A DNA stretch of 64,000 bases from Reticulascus tulasneorum. Its lineage: Eukaryota; Ascomycota; Sordariomycetes; Glomerellales; Reticulascaceae. The position numbers were made by a program, and so were the translations under genes. The notes under the pieces were generated by a model. It made no database searches. It was not told the origin of the DNA and saw only the letters and a list, made by a program, of their open reading frames with translations. The stretch is from assembly GCA_001557505.1 (NCBI GenBank), contig LSAX01000006.1:992001-1056000 (forward strand), written 5' to 3'. Positions 49,033-58,878 of this stretch are shown here, in pieces. Numbering within the stretch: position 1 is the stretch's first letter; every line of letters begins with the position of its first letter.

Positions 49033-51702
49033 GGCGGGAAGCTCTCCTGCCCTGCACCGCTTTCCTGTTGCAGATAGAGATATTGTGCTGTAATGCTTAA
49101 TATCGATGTCTTGGGCGGCGATAGATTAACGTGGTCGATGATAATCCCACTTCCAACGATCGCGTACCGTAGTCTTTGATAAGCAGATACTTCCTCCTCT
49201 CGACGCCAGAAACCCGATAATACCCACCACCGAATTGGGTCTTGGGCTTTTCTTAAATGAGTTGGAGACAATTGAGAATGCTTATTATCTCGAGGACAAC
49301 GATATGGAATGTGCTAAATTTGCAATCCAGCCCCCCCGGGCACTGACTGAGACGATTAGAGTTTCCCTGTGGAAAGGCAATGGCCTTGGGCACAAAGGTA
49401 CCGAACTAACAGGGAGCACTCGGGACGCCGATTTCCAGGAAGGACGGACCGGGAGTCGTGTAGATGAATGCAATATCCGGCTGAAGGCACACCTCGTGGA
49501 GAAACTGGGTCACAGTCCCAAATGTTGATTAAGGGCGAGCGTGGGGATGGATTTTTTTTTCTTTTTTCTCTCGCATCTACATAAGATCTGGGGAAGTAGT
49601 GGTGGATTTTAAGAGACAACGGGTCCGAACCGATTTTTCGCGAAATAGAAGATAAAAGACAGAAGAGAAGATTCCAGAGTTTCCTACCTGATTATCGAGC
49701 AGCAAATGGTTGATATTATTCAGAGTTGGTTTTCAGCACAAATGGCGCAGGTGTGTCAGTACCAAACAACACATTCACCGCCGCTTGAATGATTGGAGTG
49801 CGACACCGCACAAAAAACGCATCTCGTCACCGTTTCGGAGATGAAGGCTGGTCCTGTGTGGAGCACGTACGGGGGTGGGAGTTCAAGTCACATTCCCGCT
49901 CGTCTGCGTTGCGCGCTGTGTTTGAGCTCGAGGCCGGTCTGTCCTCTCCTTGTCCAACTATTGCTCGCCTCCCGCTGACCCAAAGGTGTCCGAAGGATGC
50001 GAAGGATGCTATGCCGTTGCGGAGAGCCTACAAGCTTCATCTGGGGAGGTCGCAAAAGACTTCAGGCTGTTTAGTCACCGAGCACCAGGGAGGCTCGAAA
50101 AGGAAACGATATCGAATGACTCCCCATCCGAATTGCCACTGTAGGTAAGCAGTTGTCATGACCGATGCATTCTGTTCTCATTGGGCAGGGCTGGGGGGAA
50201 GGCTTCTGTCGGCTGTTCGCAGTCCCCATTTTGTTATTAGTTGAGAAGTGATTGGATCTCCAGAAATCCGATTACTCAGTGGCGATCCACGGTGCCAACG
50301 GCCCAGATCTGACTGTAGGCTTTCTTCTCAGGTACGGACTGTGCATTCCACAGGGTCTCTTATGCAGCTCATTCGGTGACATTCAATATCATGAATGGAA
50401 CCTTCTGGTCTGATCTTCTCTGTAACTCTCACCTGTCTCGCAAGTTAGTTTGTTATCGTTCGTTTCAAATGCTTCTACGGCCTCAGTTAAGACACAGCGA
50501 CACACTCCCCGCATTCTGACTGTGTGCACGGACTATGTACATTCCGCCCTTTCTGTCAGAATTCGTTGCTTGCCCCCTTGTACCACCCAAATCACGACTC
50601 CAACACGTTTCCCGCTTGGGCTGGGGTCCGCCATCCAATCTACTGATATTGCTCTACAGATCACACGACACATGTTGTTGTGTGGGGTTTCCGTGTCGCT
50701 TACAACACTCTGCCGACGGCATCGAGAGCGGCAGGAACATTGTGCGACGCGAACGCCTTGTCAAGTACAGAGTACCAGGATACCTGCAAACTCGCTGGCA
50801 GCGCGACATGAAGTGAACACGTTTATTTGGCGGTTGCTATAGGTAGGTCGCCGGTGAGTTGGGCTCTGATCATGAGGTGACGTCACTGCAATCGTTTGGC
50901 AGCATGTTCGTTTGTCATCATAGGATGAGCATGAGGCAGATGAGAAAACTGCCAGAGATCAGACTGCGTGGCAATACAATACCTGGTAAACCGCAAATTT
51001 GGGTCGCCTACTGAGATATACTAAGACCTTAACACGGAGATCAAGATCTGGTTTGATGCTTGCAATATTCATGTGACTATTTTCAGGTCAGGTTACAGTT
51101 GCTACGTCCCGTGGTACAGGCTTGTCAAGTGTCAACCGAACCACACGTAGTCTGGGGAACTATCCAACACACGAAAGGATTACTTGGAGCGAGATGGTAT
51201 TCACCTAGCATCAGGCAGGGCGCCATGGGAAGAGCTGGTCAAAATCCAACCCCCCCTCGGGCTTGAGATCCCCAGTATTCGATATGGGGGTTCAAGTGAA
51301 CTTCCTCTGCATGCTTCTCAAGTGAGCTTTGATGAGGAGAAGACGACGACGGTTTGATGACGAGACACGCACTAAGGATGGAATTCGGGGACAGTAGGCA
51401 AACACTGGTCCTATCCCACATAAAATGGGTGTAATAGAAGCACGCCAAATCCATAAGATACCAGGTGTTGGGATTACAGGTTACGATGTGAAAGCACCAC
51501 GGGTCTCCTTACGATGACTGCTGTTAGATCGAGATGGATCCCAAGGTTCGGTGCCTCTGTGTCTTCCTCCGATAGCAGTATCATTATGCAAATGAGGCTC
51601 TATGATCTCTATTTTTGAGCGCGTTCCCTCTCACAACTAATCTATCATCCCTGTTTTCTCTCCTCCTTTCGACTTTATCAAGGAGACCGGGTCGTAAGAC
51701 CA
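49033..51702. other. Long gene-free stretch
   Basis: No supported gene in about 2.7 kb. Left part: copper ATPase promoter. Right part: promoter of the secreted protein gene. Frames between are short, with no motif and no splice support. No tRNA A- or B-box pair was found. Confidence 0.5.
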
Positions 51703-52500
51703 ATGAAGCACCTCGCCGCCATACTCGTCCTCGCCGGCGCCGCATCGGCCACCCCGCTTCAAGGCCCAGTTCTACGAGACAAGGTGCCTTACCTCACCGA
51801 CGGTCTCTACTCCGTGACGGCTCATCCGGACGGGAAGATGGAGATACAGCGGGATCTCAGCGGCGAAGAGTACCTCCAGGTACGTGAGAGCCTCAACATC
51901 ACGGCAGACGACTTTGAATACCCGGACGACGACGACCCCGAGTCCAAGCCTGCCCATCTGCGCCGTGACCAATCCTATACGGGTTATTTTCTCGGCATGG
52001 ACCCGTTCAAATCACTCGCCCAGCACTTCCTCGAAAGTGCCCACAAGCCGTCAGTCGCAATCGGGCCCACCATTCCCGCACTCATCTCCAGTCACGAGTG
52101 CAAGAAGCCGCTCCTGGACCCCACCGAGTGGCGCAAGTCCCGCGAGATGCTCAACTACAAGTGCGACAAGTTCCACCCCCTGCTCAAGTTGCGCATGGCA
52201 CAGTTCGCCATCACCGGCCAGGCCATCGCCGTGGCCTGCACGCAGGTGCACCCGAACTGGTGGAAGGATCCGTACCAGGAGCCCCACGTCGCCGGCTGTC
52301 ACAGCAAGGAGTACAACTGGTGGGACCGCTGGATGAACCAGCAGTGCGGCGGGCTGAATACAGGGTACGCGACGATGAAGGACTGGTCGAAGCAGTATGC
52401 ACGCCTGATCTACGGGCAGGACGACTTCTCAGTCTTCATGTTTTGCGGCCAGGGCACCGTCTACAACCATTTGATTCCTGGGTCGGGGCCGTGGGCCTGA
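51703..52500 (+). CDS. Secreted six-cysteine protein, effector-like
   Basis: A 265-residue single-exon frame of unknown family. A signal peptide (MKHLAAILVLAGAASA, cut near ATP) is clear. A possible propeptide runs to a dibasic LRR-D at residues 87-88, a Kex2-type site. All six Cys (133, 154, 179, 199, 215, 248) lie after it, so three disulfides are possible. The mature part is rich in Trp, Tyr and Lys (HPNWWKDPYQEP; YNWWDRWMNQQ). No catalytic motif is recognised. Its GC-rich third positions look like those of expressed fungal genes. It borders the gene-poor, element-bearing right end of the window. The term effector is an inference from secretion, size and cysteines. Confidence 0.75.
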   Translation: MKHLAAILVLAGAASATPLQGPVLRDKVPYLTDGLYSVTAHPDGKMEIQRDLSGEEYLQVRESLNITADDFEYPDDDDPESKPAHLRRDQSYTGYFLGMDPFKSLAQHFLESAHKPSVAIGPTIPALISSHECKKPLLDPTEWRKSREMLNYKCDKFHPLLKLRMAQFAITGQAIAVACTQVHPNWWKDPYQEPHVAGCHSKEYNWWDRWMNQQCGGLNTGYATMKDWSKQYARLIYGQDDFSVFMFCGQGTVYNHLIPGSGPWA

Positions 52501-53807
52501 GACCGAGCAGGTGGGGGATCGCTCGGCATGCTTATTCTGGTATCTCGTTTTCGGGGGTATATTGGGGTTTCTGTTAATTAAATACGGCCATTGTTGTTGT
52601 TGTCCTTTACGGCCTCTTCGTAATCGATGGATTATACGATCCTCTCGCACTGAAGCCACCAGAGCAAGGTAGGCACCATGGTGTGTAATTAGTAAAACCA
52701 CTCAGCCACAGCAAGTTGCCGCGTCTGGCTCCCAACATTCCACATCCCATTTCACCACCTCAAATTCCTCATGAAATACCGTCATCCACCTGCCCAACAA
52801 GCCCATCGGATGCGCCTCGGAAAATAAACACAGTCTGCCCGCTCCAAGGCGACCTCCTCGCACTCTTTGCAATTTTCGTCTTAGGTCCGTCGCTCCCTGC
52901 TATCGTCAGCCTAGTGAGCCAACACTGAAGTGCCAACCCAACGGAGCCCCGTAAGCCTCGTGGCTATGCTTCAAGCCCATCAGCCCGACCAAGCTGGGGC
53001 CCTCGCAAAGACGAAAAAACACACGCAAGCCCGACGCCGCCCGGTGAGGCAACTGGTCAGAGGCTGCGAGCCTTGGGGGCCGCCTTCTCGAAGACCTGTC
53101 GGGCCAACGGGGTTCTGTTGGGATCCATGAGAAACCTAACATAGCTGTACCGGGGTTGGGCGGGCCCGTTCGCATCTTATCGATATTGAATTGAGTATCT
53201 GCGAACGCGATGACTGGTTCGTGAACGACGAAGGATGCGCTCAGCCCAAAGCCCTCTTTCTGCCCCAGGTTTAGTTTTCCGCCCACGAGGGATTGTTGTA
53301 TGCCCTACCCGAGTGCGATTCCCCTGTCCGGCATGCGAATCCCGCCCTGCGCAACGGGATTTCCAGGATGGCGCAGCAGGTGCGTCGTAGGTGACAAAAC
53401 ATCGAATATCCGCGGCCCTCGCGTCGTTCGGCGTTTGGCTCGTTTAGGCAAGCATTCGGCCTTGGGCGGCGAGTGCGCCGCGGGTGGGAACAATATGTGG
53501 AATTCCATCCCTTCTGACTGCGATAGCACTCGTCTGGACTGCTTGGTCACTTGATCACTCCGTCAGCGAGGTGGGTGGCTGTCGCGGCATCGCTCACGAA
53601 CCGGTTACGGCTGACGTTGGGGCATTTGTTCGCATTCGGAATGAGGTCCCTGCGTATTCGAGACGATGACTGATTGTCTTACTCCCCGAATGCCCGCTTC
53701 GAGCTATTTCGTACCCTTGCGTGTGTGCCTGACAGATGGGAAGTCAATGGAAATAGGCACCACCGTCCAAAACCCCAGTCCACATCCTAGGTACCTGGGT
53801 TGTGTAA

Positions 53808-53821
53808 AACAGTGCCGCTTT
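53808..53821 (+). repeat. Left terminal inverted repeat of copy A
   Basis: AACAGTGCCGCTTT, the exact complement of 54110-54123. The same end, with one base less in the T run, opens copy C. Confidence 0.8.
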
Positions 53822-54109
53822 ATTGGTGGGACAAGAAGATGGCAGATTCATTTTCGCCAGTTGCAGGCAGCTTTCCTTTGGAAAATATGTGAAAGATGAG
53901 GTAGTGCAAGATGTTATCGAACACTCTAATCTTTGCTGTGTACTCTCTTGTATTTTCTGGTAGCTATTCCCGTGAACAGATACTTGAATATTTTAACACT
54001 TCCCGAGATGTTCAGTCCAATATTCCCATGAATAGCTACTGGAATATGTTGTGTATTCATTACAATATTTCCATGAATACGTAGCTCCGCAGTTGAATAT
54101 CCAGATGCC

Positions 54110-54123
54110 AAAGCGGCACTGTT
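54110..54123 (-). repeat. Right terminal inverted repeat of copy A
   Basis: AAAGCGGCACTGTT on the + strand, the exact complement of 53808-53821. It is preceded by a GAATATCCA block that is kept in the other two copies. Confidence 0.8.
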
Positions 54124-55121
54124 CTTAGCGATCCACCTGCCACCCCAGGCTCGGGTTACCAATGCAAGAATTAGTTATACCGCAATTTCCGCTGACTGAG
54201 GCCAGTCTGCTTGGGTCTGCATGACTTGCGCTCATGTCATCTTCCTGACCCCATCGCGGGAAAGTCGTTGCTTTTCCCACCATCGCCCCAAAAATTCCGG
54301 GGTGCATTGTGTGGCCTCCTGGGAGATCCTTCGGACGATCCCCAGCCCCCAAAACAGATCCTCGACGTACAAATCCCTAGGTACTAACCGACCGTAACCC
54401 CCAACGATCAAAGGATGACCTTTCGGACTGTTCTGTCGGACTCGACTGGCTGCCTCATCGCGCGGTTCATGCGCGTCAAACGCAACCTCCCGCACTGAAC
54501 TCTTTTGAGATGCCTTCTGATGTGGATAGCATCGTGTGACCAGGATCCGCAGCCCCCTTGTCCACAATGCATGCATGACAGGGTTCTGCCATCAAAAGTA
54601 GATACCTAAATTCCCAACCTTAAAGCCACATTTCTAGGCAGAAACCTCGAGGCAGAAGGATCACGTTGATGATTGAAGGGCACGATTTCATGAAGTTCAA
54701 GCGGGCTTGTGCCCTTGATTGTTGGGATCTCCCGATTAGAGAGTCCATGCTATGGTGCTAAGCTGTGCGACTGGCCGTCTCTGCGGCAGTGGAGCTAGAC
54801 AACTTCCTATGACCTAATTCCCCTTGATCCTCTACCATGCGAGGATGAAGTAGTCAAATCCCTGCGATTCCGTACCTCTCAAAAGTCCAAAGAACACCCT
54901 CTATGTATTCCGTACCGTTGATGCAATGGAGGAATGCCGTCCCTCTCCATATACCTGACCAAGAAACCTTGTCCATTACCAAGGGAACGCCCTCCTATGT
55001 GAGGCGGGCTAAAAACAAACAAAGCAAATCTGTGCCACTCCAAATCGTTCTAGTGAACATCCAACTCCATGCTTTTTTTGGTGATAAGAAAACTCAGGAT
55101 GAAACGCTCTGATATGCTGCA

Positions 55122-56252
55122 TTACCGAACCGTGACGGCCCCGCCGAAAACTCGTCCCCACATTCCGCGTGTGCGAACTCTCTTCGCCTTGTGGTCTCCT
55201 CCTTCGGACATCACCCTCAACTCCTCGGCGCTAATCTCGTAGGGGAGAAGTGGCTTGCCCATGTCCTTCCGCTTTGGCAGTGTCGAGCTCTCGAGGATGA
55301 CTTGAACTGGCGACTCATAGAGGCTGTCGTCGGCGACGTACATGTACGGCTCGTCGACTGGATCATCCAGTGGCGTCGTTGCTCGAGAATGCGATCGGCT
55401 GCTGGCGGTGGATGGCGCATATGAGCTGACTGAGCTGCTGTAGCTCAAGCCGGGTGGGGTGCTCGTGTCGCTGATGGTTCGCAGGTGTTCCGGGGTGTTC
55501 TGTCGCGAGCGCGAGTTGCCCCTGGATACTGGCGGGCTGGGGTAGGAAGCGGCGGCGTACATCTCCTCCTGTCTGCGTCGCATCTCCTCCTCCTTCAGCT
55601 TGCGTCGAGCCATGCGGCGAGCATGTCTGGCCTGGGTGTCCGCTCGGATGGGAGCCAGGAATGGCTCAAGCTCGCGGTGCAGATCCTCCTCGGTGATCCT
55701 CAATTCCCAGTCCAGAAGGAACAAAAGTTGCTTCTCCATCAAGTTGACCTCGGTCCTGCTGAAGCCGAATGAGAAAGACTCGGTGTTGATGTGGCTGTAG
55801 TTGGCCCAGTGCTTGTTCTTTGGCGAGCTGTCGTTGAGATACTTGGCAGAGAGGATGAGGGACGCAAGAAAGATGCGGTGAGTTGTGCATCGAAGACCTC
55901 TAGCCATCGGTTGCAGTCTCGACTTGAGTCTGGTGAGGTAGACCAGGGTGGACATGAGCGTTGGTACCTGGACGTTGGAGCTGAGGACCAGTTGGGTGAT
56001 GAAGGCCTCGAGTGTGGGTAGATCTCCGTCTTCGGATCGGACCATGCGTGGCGACGGCGTCCGTGGAGGTGTGGGGGGGAGGCGTGCATCGACAACCTGG
56101 GGTGGCATGAGGGTCTCGTCGCAGGCGATGACATCTTGTGCTGCCTGGGCCAAGTAGGCAATCATTTCCTTGCTGACGGGTTGGTAGACGAAAGTATCGA
56201 GTGCTGCGGCGTTGAGCTCAGCAACACTGAGTAATTGTGATCGGGACTCCAT
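55122..56252 (-). CDS. Pho85-type G1 cyclin (Pcl1/2 family)
   Basis: Pcl1/2-type cyclins partner Pho85-like cyclin-dependent kinases in G1 control, polarity and sporulation. A single frame of 376 residues. The cyclin box spans about residues 75-190: EAFITQLVLSSNVQVPTLMS, TLVYLTRLKSRLQPMARGLR, RIFLASLILSAKYLNDSSPK, NKHWANY and TRTEVNLMEKQLLFLLDWEL-like blocks. After it come a Lys/Arg/Glu-rich helix (ARRMARRKLKEEEMRRRQEE) and a Ser/Thr/Pro-rich tail with many SP/TP sites, typical of phospho-degron regions. TPPRTPSPR before the box may also be phosphorylated. The short basic end GMWGRVFGGAVTVR closes the protein. No intron is seen. The Pcl1/2 group call is by overall likeness. Confidence 0.9.
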   Translation of the reverse strand: MESRSQLLSVAELNAAALDTFVYQPVSKEMIAYLAQAAQDVIACDETLMPPQVVDARLPPTPPRTPSPRMVRSEDGDLPTLEAFITQLVLSSNVQVPTLMSTLVYLTRLKSRLQPMARGLRCTTHRIFLASLILSAKYLNDSSPKNKHWANYSHINTESFSFGFSRTEVNLMEKQLLFLLDWELRITEEDLHRELEPFLAPIRADTQARHARRMARRKLKEEEMRRRQEEMYAAASYPSPPVSRGNSRSRQNTPEHLRTISDTSTPPGLSYSSSVSSYAPSTASSRSHSRATTPLDDPVDEPYMYVADDSLYESPVQVILESSTLPKRKDMGKPLLPYEISAEELRVMSEGGDHKAKRVRTRGMWGRVFGGAVTVR

Positions 56253-58618
56253 GTTGATATGTGTGTGGGTGGTTGTGGTGGAAGGTGAGATGGAGTTGAG
56301 AACCGTGTAAGGGGAGGTGATGGTCCCTTAGTAAGTAAGGAAGCTTCCGTTGGGGTCGGAAAGTTGGGTTCGTCGTTGAGAGAAAAGTGACGAAGTAAGA
56401 AAAGGAAGGGAAGGGAGCGATAGGTTGATATATCAAATGTATGGGTGGGTGTGGGATTGATGGTGTGCGGCGAAGTTCATGTGCTTCGCAGCGAGTGACC
56501 CTGTAATGGCTGTGGAGGAGGTGGGAGGCAGGAGGATGGCTTTAAGGGTGACGTGCGGTCCACGAGGCTGAGCGAGGGGCCGGGTTCCAGGGGGTGCTGG
56601 GGTGCCGGGGTGTGCTGGGGTGTGATGGGAAAGGGAAAGAGGGGGGAGGGGTGTGATGCGGGTGGGGGTGTGTGAGAAAAGGGACGAGATTTAGTGCGGG
56701 TTGCCGGAAATGCCTGGGCTGGAATGATGTGTAGATCGTAGTAGGTGCGGGCTGGCCGACAAGGGGGGCTAGCGGGATGCAAGTGCTGTATTTAACCTCG
56801 GAGGCAGGGGGGGGGGGTGCCAGTTGCTGCAAATGTGGCGCACTCTTCCAGATTCGTTTGGGCGGTGGGCTTGACTAAGGCAGAAAAGGGCCAGACCAGG
56901 AGCTGGATCAGGCGGCGTCGGTGTTTTTGGCGTAGGTCGTTCGGGACGAACACGAAGGTTTTGACGGCGGCGGAGGATGCTAGCGCACTCGTTACGCTCG
57001 TGTTGTTTGGGCAAGGTCTGCAACCAAGAAACGTGTCGAGACGAGAACGAAGAACCCGAGACGGAGGTTAGGGTTGACGACGAGGACGGTAGTTCGTGAT
57101 GGAGCGTGACTTTCAATGGGCGGATGGTGGGGGGCGAGTAGTGCGTGGTCGTGGTGGGCGAAGGCGAGACTGCTACCCTGCTGTCTGCAAACGGTCAAAC
57201 CGAGCGAGTCAAGACGTATATTGGTAACGCCAAGGTAAGAAGGTGATGATGGCGTCAAATAAGTTGAGTAGACCAACGAGTCAGGCCGAGCTCAGTCGAG
57301 TGCGATGCACCGTTCTAAATCGGGGTCGGGGAAGGTAGCGTTGGGGATAGTGCAAAGCTTCCGAGCCAGCGGATTTGGCGGCGTTGGATTGATTGAATGA
57401 ATTAATTCGAAGCTGGTATTTTTGCCTGAGTCTATCCGCGGCAGCCGTGGACAGAGATGGACGTCTGTAAGTCGTTTTCGGGAAGAGGCCGGGGAGGTGC
57501 GGAGACGTGTAATCGGACTGATCGTTTTCGGCTATACCTGTTTTTTTTTTTGTCGCTTTTAATGACGAGGTAAAGGCGATGTTTCGGCGTCGCGTTCGCT
57601 TCGAGGACTTGGGCTGCGTAGAATGCCGAAAAATATGCTGACGAATGCCGATGAGGTGTCGAGTTGGCCACTGATTGAGCGAAGCAGGTATAAGGTGAGG
57701 CGGTGCTTGAGGTAGGCAGTTTTATTTCCTACGAATGGGTGGCTGAACCTCGGAAGGCGAATACACAGGCAGACAGGGCTATCTGGAGATGCTGAGCAAC
57801 AAGTGATTGAAAAGATTTGTTGGCAATGCCCCGGGACTAGTGGATTATTATATGCCTTGTTCGAAGCTGTTGCTGCTGTGATGTAGCGATGCTCAAGACT
57901 CCGGTTTGGGATGCGCAGTCTCCGGTATTATATGTCGGAGAGCCTGGAAGTTGGTCGGGGGTTGCTGGAAGGGCACCGGATGGGCGCTTGGTCGTAGCCG
58001 GCTGGGAGAATGGAGAATGGATAATGGAGATCAAGTTGCCAGCAACGGAGGGAGCAATAATTTGAATACACACGACGATCAAGGAATCGATAGGGCCAGC
58101 CAAATAGTTTCCAACGACGCGGTCGGCAGGATAAAAAAGCTGAAGGGATCGGACGGCTCGTGAATCGCAAATTCGTGGTTGGGTGACTGATCAGAAGGGG
58201 GGGTGGGCTCCCTTTTCAAATTCCTGAGATGGGCCGAAAAATGGTTCGGCACGTTTTCTTCTGATCTCGAGTAGATCTGGGACGAGGTTGACGAAAGGGA
58301 ATAATTAAGAGCAAAGGGATGAGGCTAGTCGAGGCAATGGAGAAAGAAAAGGACGGCGGCGAGGAAAGGGGAATCCGATATATTTACTTCTGCGCGCCAG
58401 CCCTTTCACATCGCGGCCATTCTATTTCCTCATTATGTCTCATCAAGAGCCCAACCCATCCCCTTCACTCTACTTTTCCTAGGTACAGCAGGGCCAGTCA
58501 ATACCAGCCAGTAGTTGCAGAATTGCAGCGACAAGCTGCCACAGCAAATCACCCCCAAGGCTAGCTTTAACATACACCTCACGCCCCTCCCCCTTCCCAC
58601 TCTACACAGGCCTGCACG

Positions 58619-58634
58619 CCCCCCCCCCCCCCCC
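58619..58634 (+). repeat. C16 homopolymer
   Basis: Sixteen cytosines directly before TTGT and a nine-A run that forms the edge of MITE-like copy B. Such runs are prone to sequencing length errors. Confidence 0.85.
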
Positions 58635-58639
58635 TTGTA

Positions 58640-58878
58640 AAAAAAAACAGTGACTGGATATTCAAGTAGCTATTCACTAGAATATTGCACTGAATATATC
58701 GTAAAATATCCAGATATTCAAGTAGCTATTCATAGGGATATCGGGGTGAATATACGAGTGAATGAGTAGCACTGATTGGAATATTCGATAACTTCTTGTA
58801 CTATATTCGAACATACGTTCCAAAGGAAAGGTACCTGCAAACTGGCCGATAATGTATCTGCCATCTTTTCGTCCCACT
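58640..58878 (-). mobile_element. MITE-like element, copy B (one end damaged)
   Basis: It lies in the opposite orientation to copies A and C. The left edge reads GTA, an A run, then CAGTGACTGGATATTC, equivalent to the right end of copy A with about 12 terminal bases (CCGCTTTGGCAT) lost. The right ~95 bases match the complement of copy A's left part: TTCGATAAC, then CCAAAGGAAAG, CCTGCAA, ATCTGCCATCTT and GTCCCAC in the same order and spacing. The terminal CCGCTTT at that end is also missing. Two identical 20-bp words (58657-58676 and 58713-58732) lie inside. No coding capacity. Confidence 0.68.
58657..58732 (+). repeat. 20-bp direct repeat inside copy B
   Basis: GATATTCAAGTAGCTATTCA occurs at 58657-58676 and again at 58713-58732. 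The complement of its core (ATGAATAGCTACTTGAATAT type) is also in copies A and C. Confidence 0.85.

Larger units (their letters stand above)
53807..54125 (+). mobile_element. MITE-like element, copy A
   Basis: A ~320-bp element with perfect 14-bp inverted termini: AACAGTGCCGCTTT at 53808-53821 and its complement AAAGCGGCACTGTT at 54110-54123. It is flanked by GTA-A(n) on the left and TTA on the right, so a TA target duplication is possible but blurred by the A run. The interior has no ORF and is rich in GAATA/TATTC words. Its left ~110 bases match copy B in the opposite orientation. No transposase is coded, so it would move only with help from a related full element. Confidence 0.72.
52501..55121. 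other. Gene-poor gap containing MITE-like copy A
   Basis: No supported gene. The stretch holds the inverted-repeat element at 53807-54125 and CCTAGGTA words at 53786-53793 and 54376-54383. The right end is the 3' flank of the cyclin gene. Confidence 0.5.

Noticed and set aside
54032..54090. AT-rich patch read as a possible RIP-mutated transposon
   Set aside because: AT richness is confined to the short element and explained by its GAATA/TATTC words; flanks are not AT rich.
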